Shown here: in pieces, positions 57,535 to 64,000 of the stretch
How the letters are laid out: each line of letters opens with the position of its first letter
Numbering within the stretch: the first letter of the stretch is position 1
Assembly (NCBI GenBank): GCA_902521615.1
Contig: CABYSJ010000002.1
Location: 1 to 64,000 of the forward strand
Direction of reading: 5' to 3'
Source of the DNA: an uncultured Pelagibacteraceae bacterium
GTDB taxonomy: Bacteria > Pseudomonadota > Alphaproteobacteria > Pelagibacterales > Pelagibacteraceae
DNA length: 64,000 nucleotides
Notes under the pieces: model-generated
Told to the model about the DNA's origin: nothing
The model's input: only the letters and a program-made list of their open reading frames with translations
Database searches by the model: none
Position numbers and translations under genes: made by a program

Positions 57535-58073
57535 TGTCTAAAATAGGAAAAATTAACATATCAATCCCTGAAAAAGTAAAAGTTGCTTTAGCTGGAAATA
57601 TTATAAATATAGAAGGACCTCTAGGGAAAAAATCAATCAATGTTGATCTAGATATGTTTAATTTAGATATAATTGAGGGTAAAGAAATTTCTATTAAACC
57701 AAAAAAAGTAGATCAAAACTCAAAAAGACTTTGGGGAATGAATAGAAGTTTAATCAATAACGCTGTTATTGGATCCAGCACAGGTTATGAAAAAACCTTA
57801 GAATTAGTTGGTGTTGGTTATAGAGCAGCGTTAAAAGGAAATCAGTTAAACTTACAATTGGGTTATAGTCATGATATCAATTTTGACATACCAGAAGGCA
57901 TTAAAATTGCCGTAGAAAAACAAACAACATTAAAAATTACAGGCTCTGATAAGCAGCTAGTTGGAGAAGTTGCTTCTAAAATCAAAACATTAAGAAAAAT
58001 CGAGCCATATAAAGGAAAAGGTGTTCGAGAAAAAGGACAGTATGTTCTTAAAAAAGAGGGTAAGAAAAAGTAA
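57534..58073 (+). CDS. rplF: 50S ribosomal protein L6 (uL6)
   Basis: 179 residues; two repeats, with [13 protein letters not shown] and [15 protein letters not shown]. Confidence 0.98.
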   Translation: MSKIGKINISIPEKVKVALAGNIINIEGPLGKKSINVDLDMFNLDIIEGKEISIKPKKVDQNSKRLWGMNRSLINNAVIGSSTGYEKTLELVGVGYRAALKGNQLNLQLGYSHDINFDIPEGIKIAVEKQTTLKITGSDKQLVGEVASKIKTLRKIEPYKGKGVREKGQYVLKKEGKKK

Positions 58074-58429
58074 TGAAATTAAACACTAGTATAAGAAAAA
58101 GATTTAGAGTTAGTAATAAAGTTAAAAAAGTTGCTCCAAAAGATAGATTTAGATTAAGTATCTCTAGATCATCAAAAAATATTTCAGCTCAAATAATTGA
58201 CGATACAAAAAAAGTAACCTTGTTATCAGCTTCATCTATAGAAAAAGACCTTAGATCAGCAGACAAAGTTAATAAAACTGAGCTATCTAAATTGGTTGCT
58301 CAAAAATTAGCTAAAAAAGCTCAAGAGAAAAATATTACCAAAATTTACTTTGATAGAGGTTCTTACAAATATCACGGTAGAATTAAAGTTTTTGCAGAAA
58401 CTTTAAGGGAAAACGGAATGGAATTTTAA
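58073..58429 (+). CDS. rplR: 50S ribosomal protein L18 (uL18)
   Basis: 118 residues; [19 protein letters not shown] and [17 protein letters not shown]. 5S rRNA binder. Confidence 0.97.
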   Translation: MKLNTSIRKRFRVSNKVKKVAPKDRFRLSISRSSKNISAQIIDDTKKVTLLSASSIEKDLRSADKVNKTELSKLVAQKLAKKAQEKNITKIYFDRGSYKYHGRIKVFAETLRENGMEF

Positions 58430-58431
58430 TT

Positions 58432-58947
58432 ATGGAAAATTTAAAAGATAAAAAAACAGACGATATATTAGAAAAATTAGTCCACATAAATCGAATTACT
58501 AAAGTTGTTAAAGGTGGAAGAAGATTTGGATTTTCAGCGCTTGTAGTTGTTGGAAATCAAGCAGGTAAAATTGGTATAGCTCACGCAAAAGCTAAACAAG
58601 TACCTGATGCTATAAAAAAAGCAAATGAGATGGCAAGAAGAAAACTTACTCATATACCATTAAGAGAAGGCAGAACGATACATCATGATGTTAAGGCAAA
58701 AGATGGCTCGGGTAGAATAGTTCTAAGAGCTGCTTCAAAAGGAACAGGTATTATTGCGGGTGGTCCTGTTAGGGCAGTGTGTGAAGTTTTAGGAGTAAAA
58801 GATATTGTTGCAAAATCTATGGGAACTTCTAACGCACACAATGTTATTAGAGCTACAATGAAAGCATTAATGAAACAAAGTTCACCAAAACAAATATCAG
58901 CGATTAGAAATAAAAAAATTTCTGAAATAATTGAAAAAAGAGGATAA
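58432..58947 (+). CDS. rpsE: 30S ribosomal protein S5 (uS5)
   Basis: 171 residues; [18 protein letters not shown] and the second-domain [13 protein letters not shown]. The stop overlaps the rplO start, so rpmD (L30), normally here, is missing. Confidence 0.98.
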   Translation: MENLKDKKTDDILEKLVHINRITKVVKGGRRFGFSALVVVGNQAGKIGIAHAKAKQVPDAIKKANEMARRKLTHIPLREGRTIHHDVKAKDGSGRIVLRAASKGTGIIAGGPVRAVCEVLGVKDIVAKSMGTSNAHNVIRATMKALMKQSSPKQISAIRNKKISEIIEKRG

Positions 58948-59399
58948 TGATTACTTTAAACAATAGAGAAAAAATCAATAAATCTAAAATAAGAGTTGGA
59001 AGAGGAATTGGCTCGGGTAAAGGAAAGACATCAGGTAGAGGTGTAAAAGGTCAAAAATCAAGATCTGGTGTAGCTATAAAAAGTTTTGAAGGTGGCCAAA
59101 TGCCATTATACAGAAGACTTCCAAAAAGAGGTTTTAATCCAATATCAAAAGAGAATGTTGCAATTTTAAATCTAGATAAAATTCAATCTTATATAGACAA
59201 GAAAAATATCAATCCAAATGAAGTATTAAACTCTGAATTATTAAAAAAACTTAAACTAATAAATAAAAACTCAAAAAAATTAAAAATTTTAGGATCTGGG
59301 GAAGTAAAAGATAAAATTAATATTGAAGCTGACCTGGCCTCTAAATCAGCAATAGAAAAACTAGAAAAAATTGGTGGATCTATTCAATTAAAAAAATAG
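58947..59399 (+). CDS. rplO: 50S ribosomal protein L15 (uL15)
   Basis: 150 residues; [20 protein letters not shown] and [17 protein letters not shown]. Begins at the rpsE stop (TAATG). Confidence 0.97.
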   Translation: MITLNNREKINKSKIRVGRGIGSGKGKTSGRGVKGQKSRSGVAIKSFEGGQMPLYRRLPKRGFNPISKENVAILNLDKIQSYIDKKNINPNEVLNSELLKKLKLINKNSKKLKILGSGEVKDKINIEADLASKSAIEKLEKIGGSIQLKK

Positions 59400-59408
59400 T
59401 TTGTTTAA

Positions 59409-60689
59409 ATGAGTGCATCATCATCAACAAATGATTTAAGAAATAGAATTATATTTACTATTTTAATATTAGCCGTTTATAGATTTGGAACTTTTGTACC
59501 TTTACCAGGTATAGATCCTGAACAATTAAAAATCATGATGGAAGGTAATCAAAAAGGATTATTAGGTATGTTTAATGTTTTTGCAGGAGGCGCAGTTAGT
59601 AGAATGGCGATATTTGCATTAGGTATAATGCCTTACATTTCTTCTGCAATTATAGTACAGCTTTTAACAGGGGTTTCTGATTATTTTAAAAATCTAAAAG
59701 CTCAAGGTGAGACAGGAAGAGCCAAAATTACACAAATCACTAGATATGGAACAGTATTACTTGCAACAGTTCAAGGATATGGTCTATCTGTTGGTTTAGA
59801 GTCATCGGCAGACTTAGTAATTAATCCAGGGGCTTTTTTTAAAATAACTACGGTTACAACCATTGTTGCAGGAACAATATTTTTAATGTGGTTAGGAGAA
59901 CAAATCACTCAAAGAGGTATTGGTAACGGTATATCGTTAATAATTTTTGCTGGTATCGTTGCAGAAATTCCAAGAGCTTTGGTTACAACTTTCGAATTAG
60001 GTAGAACAGGTGCGGTTTCAACATTTATGATCCTAGCTATATTTGTTCTATTAATAGTTACAATTCTTTTTGTAGTTTTTATGGAAAGAGCACTAAGAAA
60101 AATTCTTATTAATTATCCAAAAAGACAAATGGGAAATAAAATGTATGGTGGAGAGTCATCACATTTACCTTTAAAAATAAATCAGGCTGGAGTAATTCCT
60201 GCAATTTTTGCTTCTGCACTTTTATTACTACCAGTAACATTCTCAAATTTCTCATTTTCTAACAATGAAACATTTTTAAACTTGAGCTCTTATTTTACTC
60301 AGGGACAACCTCTTTATATGTTGCTTTATGCATCGGGGATAATATTTTTCACTTTTTTTTATACTTCTATAACATTCAATCCAACAGAAACTGCTGAGAA
60401 TCTTAGAAAGTATGGAGGATTTGTGCCAGGAATTAGACCAGGTGAAAGTACTGCGATGTATATTGAAAATATTTTAACAAAATTAACTACGATTGGTGCT
60501 CTATATTTAACTCTAGTTTGTTTGATGCCAGAATTTTTAATTGCAAACTATCCAATACCTTTTTATTTAGGTGGTGCATCCATATTAATTGTTGTTGTAG
60601 TAGCTATTGATACTGTAACACAAATACAAACAAGATTAATGAGTTCACAATACGAACAACTGATTAAAAAAACAAAATTTGGTAAGTAA
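59409..60689 (+). CDS. secY: Protein translocase subunit SecY
   Basis: 426 residues, ten membrane spans. TFVPLPGID near the first helix, ALGIMPYISSAIIVQLLTG and GERGIGNGISLIIFAGI-like (59915-59965) are family blocks. Forms the export channel with SecE. Confidence 0.98.
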   Translation: MSASSSTNDLRNRIIFTILILAVYRFGTFVPLPGIDPEQLKIMMEGNQKGLLGMFNVFAGGAVSRMAIFALGIMPYISSAIIVQLLTGVSDYFKNLKAQGETGRAKITQITRYGTVLLATVQGYGLSVGLESSADLVINPGAFFKITTVTTIVAGTIFLMWLGEQITQRGIGNGISLIIFAGIVAEIPRALVTTFELGRTGAVSTFMILAIFVLLIVTILFVVFMERALRKILINYPKRQMGNKMYGGESSHLPLKINQAGVIPAIFASALLLLPVTFSNFSFSNNETFLNLSSYFTQGQPLYMLLYASGIIFFTFFYTSITFNPTETAENLRKYGGFVPGIRPGESTAMYIENILTKLTTIGALYLTLVCLMPEFLIANYPIPFYLGGASILIVVVVAIDTVTQIQTRLMSSQYEQLIKKTKFGK

Positions 60690-61253
60690 GTGAATATAAT
60701 TTTATTTGGACCTCCTGGTGCTGGAAAAGGTACTCAGTCTAAATATCTTGTAAAAAAATTAAAAGCTTTTCAAATTTCAACAGGTGATCTTTTAAGAGAA
60801 GAAATCAAAAAAAATTCACATATTGGTAAAGCAATAACCAATGACATGAAGAATGGAAAATTTATAAGTGATGAAATTGTTAATAAACTTATAGAAAATT
60901 TAATATCTGATCCCCAAAAAAAAAATAAATTAATCTTTGATGGATATCCTCGATCATTAAGTCAGGCTAAAAATTTAGAAGTGTTACTAAAAAATTCAAA
61001 TCAAAACATAGATTTAATTTTATTTTTAAGCGTAGATAAAGAAACAATTCTCAAAAGGCTTGAGAGGAGAAAAATTATAGAAAATAGGTCTGATGATGAT
61101 ACTCATACGATAGTTTTAAGGTATGAAAAATACATGGAAACAACCCAACCAGTTCTAAATTTCTACTCTAAGAATCCAAATTTTAAAGAGATTGATGGAC
61201 GCTTAGAAATTGAGGAAATAACAAGGAAAATAGACGCTTTTATCAATGTATAA
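60690..61253 (+). CDS. adk: Adenylate kinase, short-LID form
   Basis: 187 residues from a GTG that follows the secY stop directly. The P-loop GPPGAGKGTQ is at 7-16; QISTGDLLREE, FDGYPRS and LRYEKY are present. The large LID domain with its zinc Cys site is replaced by a short loop (ERRKIIENRSDDD), making it about 27 residues shorter than E. coli Adk. Interconverts AMP, ADP and ATP. Confidence 0.96.
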   Translation: MNIILFGPPGAGKGTQSKYLVKKLKAFQISTGDLLREEIKKNSHIGKAITNDMKNGKFISDEIVNKLIENLISDPQKKNKLIFDGYPRSLSQAKNLEVLLKNSNQNIDLILFLSVDKETILKRLERRKIIENRSDDDTHTIVLRYEKYMETTQPVLNFYSKNPNFKEIDGRLEIEEITRKIDAFINV

Positions 61254-61257
61254 GACG

Positions 61258-61285
61258 TTGACTTTGATTAATCTTCTTATATAAA
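61258..61285 (+). promoter_or_regulatory. Promoter of the alpha operon (rpsM-rpsK-rpoA-rplQ)
   Basis: TTGACT (61258-61263), 16 bp, TATAAA (61280-61285), with rpsM starting at 61309. It lies in the only sizeable gap (55 bp) after rpsL. Confidence 0.65.
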
Positions 61286-61308
61286 AGGCACAATTTATCA
61301 CAAAAATT

Positions 61309-61692
61309 ATGGCTCGTATCGCAGGTATAAACATTCCACAGAATAAACTTGTTCATATAGGTTTAACTTATATTTATGGAATTGGTGATAAATTCTCTCA
61401 GAAAATTTGTTCATCTCTTGAAATTCCAAGAGCTAAAAGAGTAAATGAATTAACAGATGAAGAGATTTTAAAAATTAGAGAGTACATAGATCAAAACTTT
61501 AAAGTAGAAGGTGATTTAAGAAGAGATTATTCATTAAGTATTAAAAGATTAATTGATCTTGCTTGTTACAGAGGAACAAGACATAGAAAAAAACTACCAG
61601 TTAGAGGGCAAAGAACTAGATGTAACGCTAGGACAAGAAAAGGAAAAGCAATCGCTATTGCTGGAAAAAAATTAACACCAACTAAAAAATAG
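61309..61692 (+). CDS. rpsM: 30S ribosomal protein S13 (uS13)
   Basis: 127 residues; [11 protein letters not shown] and [25 protein letters not shown]-like block (61570-61644). Confidence 0.98.
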   Translation: MARIAGINIPQNKLVHIGLTYIYGIGDKFSQKICSSLEIPRAKRVNELTDEEILKIREYIDQNFKVEGDLRRDYSLSIKRLIDLACYRGTRHRKKLPVRGQRTRCNARTRKGKAIAIAGKKLTPTKK

Positions 61693-61694
61693 TT

Positions 61695-62144
61695 ATGGCT
61701 AAGACTGATAAGATTGAGAATAAAGATCAGAAAGTAGAAAAATCTACCAAGAAAAGTTTAAAAAGCTCTTATTCAAAAAAAAAAAAAGTTAAAAAAAATA
61801 TTTTAAATGGAATTGCTTATGTGCAATCAACATTTAATAATACCATCATCTCTATTGCTGATACAAATGGAAATGTAATTTCATGGGCATCTGCTGGACA
61901 AAAAGGGTTTAAGGGATCAAGAAAATCAACTCCTTACGCTGCTCAGGTAGCAGCTGATTCTGCAGCTTCGAAAGCTCTTGAGTACGGAATGAAAACTTTG
62001 TCCGTTGAAGTTAAAGGACCTGGATCAGGTAGAGAAACAGCTTTAAGAGCATTGCAAGCTAGAGGATTTAAGATTTTGTCAATCAAAGACACTACGCCTA
62101 TGCCTCATAATGGAACTAGACCACCAAAGAAAAGGAGAGTTTAA
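61695..62144 (+). CDS. rpsK: 30S ribosomal protein S11 (uS11)
   Basis: 149 residues. A Lys-rich N-terminal extension of about 35 residues precedes the family core ([16 protein letters not shown]); ends [16 protein letters not shown]. Confidence 0.98.
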   Translation: MAKTDKIENKDQKVEKSTKKSLKSSYSKKKKVKKNILNGIAYVQSTFNNTIISIADTNGNVISWASAGQKGFKGSRKSTPYAAQVAADSAASKALEYGMKTLSVEVKGPGSGRETALRALQARGFKILSIKDTTPMPHNGTRPPKKRRV

Positions 62145-63172
62145 TGGAAGTCGAAAATGTTAATGTAAAAAATTGGAAGTCATTAATTAAGCCATCTAAA
62201 TTAGATGTTCAAATAAGTGATGATTTAACTCATGCAAAAATTGTAGCTGAGCCTCTAGAGAAAGGTTATGGATTAACTTTAGGAAATTCTCTAAGAAGGA
62301 TTTTATTATCATCTATAAGAGGAGCTGCTGTAACATCAATTCAAATTGATGGAGTTTTACATGAATTCACCTCAATAAAAGGTGTTAGAGAAGATGTGAC
62401 CGATATCGTTTTAAACGTAAAATCTTTAGCATTGAAAAGTAATTCTGATGGTACAAAAAAATTAATTTTAGACGCAAAAGGACCTGGAGAAATTAAAGCT
62501 TCAGATATAACTCCAGTTACAGATGTTGAGATTTTAAATCCTGATTTAGTTATTTGTAATCTAGATGAAAAAACTACTTTTCATATGGAGATGAATGTTA
62601 ATACAGGTAAAGGATATGTTCCTGCGGAGCTAAATAAACCTGAAGAGCCACCATTAGGTCTTATTGCAATAGACTCACTTTATAGTCCAGTTAAAAAAGT
62701 TTCATACTCAGTAAGTACTGCTAGAGAAGGTAAAGCATTAGATTATGATAAATTAATAATGGAAGTTGAAACTAATGGATCAATTTCTGCTGAAGATGCT
62801 GTAGCTTATTCAGCTAGAATTTTTCAAGATCAGCTTAAAATGTTTATAAACTTTGATGAGCCAGTTGAAGCCCCTGTAAAAGAAGTTTCTACTGAACCTG
62901 AATTTAACAAAAACTTACTAAGAAAAGTAGATGAGTTAGAGTTATCAGTTAGATCAATGAACTGCTTAAAAAACGACAATATTATTTATATCGGTGACCT
63001 AGTTCAAAAATCTGAAGGTGAAATGTTGAGAACACCTAATTTTGGAAGAAAATCATTAAATGAAATTAAAGAAGTTTTGACAGGTATGTCTCTATATTTA
63101 GGAATGGAAATTCCTAACTGGCCACCAGACAACATTGCAGAAATGTCTAAGAAATTAGAGGAAGCAATTTAA
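62144..63172 (+). CDS. rpoA: RNA polymerase alpha subunit
   Basis: 342 residues: N-terminal dimer domain ([17 protein letters not shown]) to about 235 and a C-terminal DNA-binding domain ([26 protein letters not shown]) after a linker. Confidence 0.99.
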   Translation: MEVENVNVKNWKSLIKPSKLDVQISDDLTHAKIVAEPLEKGYGLTLGNSLRRILLSSIRGAAVTSIQIDGVLHEFTSIKGVREDVTDIVLNVKSLALKSNSDGTKKLILDAKGPGEIKASDITPVTDVEILNPDLVICNLDEKTTFHMEMNVNTGKGYVPAELNKPEEPPLGLIAIDSLYSPVKKVSYSVSTAREGKALDYDKLIMEVETNGSISAEDAVAYSARIFQDQLKMFINFDEPVEAPVKEVSTEPEFNKNLLRKVDELELSVRSMNCLKNDNIIYIGDLVQKSEGEMLRTPNFGRKSLNEIKEVLTGMSLYLGMEIPNWPPDNIAEMSKKLEEAI

Positions 63173-63615
63173 TGAGACATGGTTTAGCAAATAAGAAGTT
63201 AAATAGAACATCAGAGCACAGAAAAGCTTTACTTAAGAATATGCTTAATTCTTTGATTAAGTATGAGCAGATTAAAACTACTTTACCAAAAGCTAAATTT
63301 TTAAAACCTCAAGCTGATAAAATAATAACATTAGGAAAAAAAGAATCTTTACAGACAACTAAAATTTTAGTTTCTAAACTACAAGATATTAAATTAGCTA
63401 ATAAAGTCAAAACAACACTTTCTAAAAGATATCAGAATAGAAAAGGTGGTTACACAAGAATAATTAAAGCTGGATTTAGATATGGAGATAATGCTCCAAT
63501 GGCAATAATTGAATTTGTTGATAGAGACGTTGAAGCAAAGAGAGTTGATAAACCAAAAAAAGATACAACTAAAGAATCTCCTAAGACTGAAGAGAAAAAA
63601 CAAGCTACAGCTTAA
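63172..63615 (+). CDS. rplQ: 50S ribosomal protein L17 (bL17)
   Basis: 147 residues: [20 protein letters not shown] at the start and a charged C-terminal extension of about 30 residues beyond the usual end. Confidence 0.97.
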   Translation: MRHGLANKKLNRTSEHRKALLKNMLNSLIKYEQIKTTLPKAKFLKPQADKIITLGKKESLQTTKILVSKLQDIKLANKVKTTLSKRYQNRKGGYTRIIKAGFRYGDNAPMAIIEFVDRDVEAKRVDKPKKDTTKESPKTEEKKQATA

Positions 63616-63625
63616 ATCTTAAATC

Positions 63626-64000
63626 ATGAAGAAATCTTACATCGTTGAGTCAACGTGTAATGATATGCGTTTGGACAGATGGTTAAGATTAAAAATTGGT
63701 AAGATTCCACAAGGACTTGTTGAAAAATATTTAAGAACAGGAAAAATAAAATTAAATAGAAAGAAAGTTAAAAGCTCTTTTAAAATAAAAACGAAAGATG
63801 AAATAAATATATTTAACATTGAATTTAAAGAAACAATTCAACAAAAAAAAATTAAGTTTTTACCGTCGAAAGAAATTATAAAATCAAATGAAGATCAAAT
63901 TATTGACAATAATGACAATTTTATTGTTATAAACAAAGCATCAGGCATATCAGTGCAAGGTGGAACTAAATCAAAAAAAAATCTAGTTGATATTTTTGCT
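63626..64000 (+). CDS. Ribosomal large-subunit pseudouridine synthase, RluC/RluD type, N-terminal part (runs off the right edge)
   Basis: 125 codons are inside the window and remain open at the edge. An N-terminal S4-like domain (RLDRWLRLKIGKIPQG, RTGKIKLNRKKV) is followed by the start of the catalytic domain (DNFIVINKASGISVQGG), the RluA-family pattern. The catalytic HRLD motif would lie beyond the window. RluC or RluD cannot be told apart from this part. Confidence 0.88.
   Translation, partial: MKKSYIVESTCNDMRLDRWLRLKIGKIPQGLVEKYLRTGKIKLNRKKVKSSFKIKTKDEINIFNIEFKETIQQKKIKFLPSKEIIKSNEDQIIDNNDNFIVINKASGISVQGGTKSKKNLVDIFA

Noticed and set aside
63626-64000. Truncated pseudouridine synthase pseudogene
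   Set aside because: The frame is open to the window edge; the cut is due to the window, as for dusA at the left end.
1-64000. CRISPR arrays, rRNA genes or an origin of replication
   Set aside because: I saw no regular spaced repeats, no rRNA-like sequence and no dnaA-box cluster; nothing supports these in the window.

Overview
The window is a contiguous stretch of a very AT-rich, tightly packed alphaproteobacterial chromosome. Short intergenic gaps, many TAATG/ATGA stop-start overlaps, short versions of several enzymes, and a gene order combining tRNA-Tyr/Gly-tuf-tRNA-Trp-secE-nusG-rplKAJL-rpoBC with a fused str-S10-spc-alpha ribosomal cluster all point to the SAR11 clade (Pelagibacterales, Candidatus Pelagibacter type). 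The taxonomic call is an inference from gene content and style; no rRNA gene lies in the window.

Region 1 (1-20.3 kb) is metabolic core. It holds the 3' end of dusA, a TauE/SafE-type transporter, a phosphomannomutase/phosphoglucomutase, class I ribonucleotide reductase (nrdAB) behind two 32-bp-spaced palindromes, the methylcitrate cycle operon prpD-prpB-prpC, a Gph-like phosphatase, a free-standing GlmU acetyltransferase domain followed by glmS, class II DAHP synthase, nadE, cysS, citramalate synthase, a DUF1989 protein, trmJ and rpsD.

Region 2 (20.3-29.7 kb) is a minus-strand chain of nine tightly packed genes, sfsA-map-purB-purC-purS-purQ-purL-bolA-grxD, diverging from a plus-strand set: a CinA-type MoCF-domain protein, a gamma-glutamylcyclotransferase-like protein and a COG4091-like dehydrogenase. 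The last is broken by one in-frame TAA.

Region 3 (29.7-34.1 kb) is the accessory part and the most interesting. Two small islets each sit between a tRNA fragment and the intact tRNA of the same type. The first carries gpgS and gpgP (glucosylglycerate-type osmolyte synthesis), between an 89-bp repeat holding the promoter and 5' half of tRNA-Leu(UAA) and the intact tRNA-Leu(UAA). The second carries a lone type IV pilin gene, between a decayed anticodon-arm remnant of tRNA-Thr(UGU) and the intact tRNA-Thr. NAD kinase and a 45-residue membrane protein lie between them. No integrase gene is present in the window.

Region 4 (34.1-64 kb) is the information-processing core: rlmB, tRNA-Tyr, tRNA-Gly, tuf, tRNA-Trp, secE, nusG, rplKAJL, rpoB, rpoC, then rpsL-rpsG-fusA-rpsJ-rplC-rplD-rplW-rplB-rpsS-rplV-rpsC-rplP-rpmC-rpsQ-rplN-rplX-rplE-rpsN-rpsH-rplF-rplR-rpsE-rplO-secY-adk, rpsM-rpsK-rpoA-rplQ and the start of an RluC/RluD-type pseudouridine synthase. 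There is no rpmD between rpsE and rplO and no second tuf between fusA and rpsJ. Promoter-like sites and folded leaders are visible at the few real gaps (before tRNA-Tyr, rpsL and rpsM, and between rplL and rpoB).
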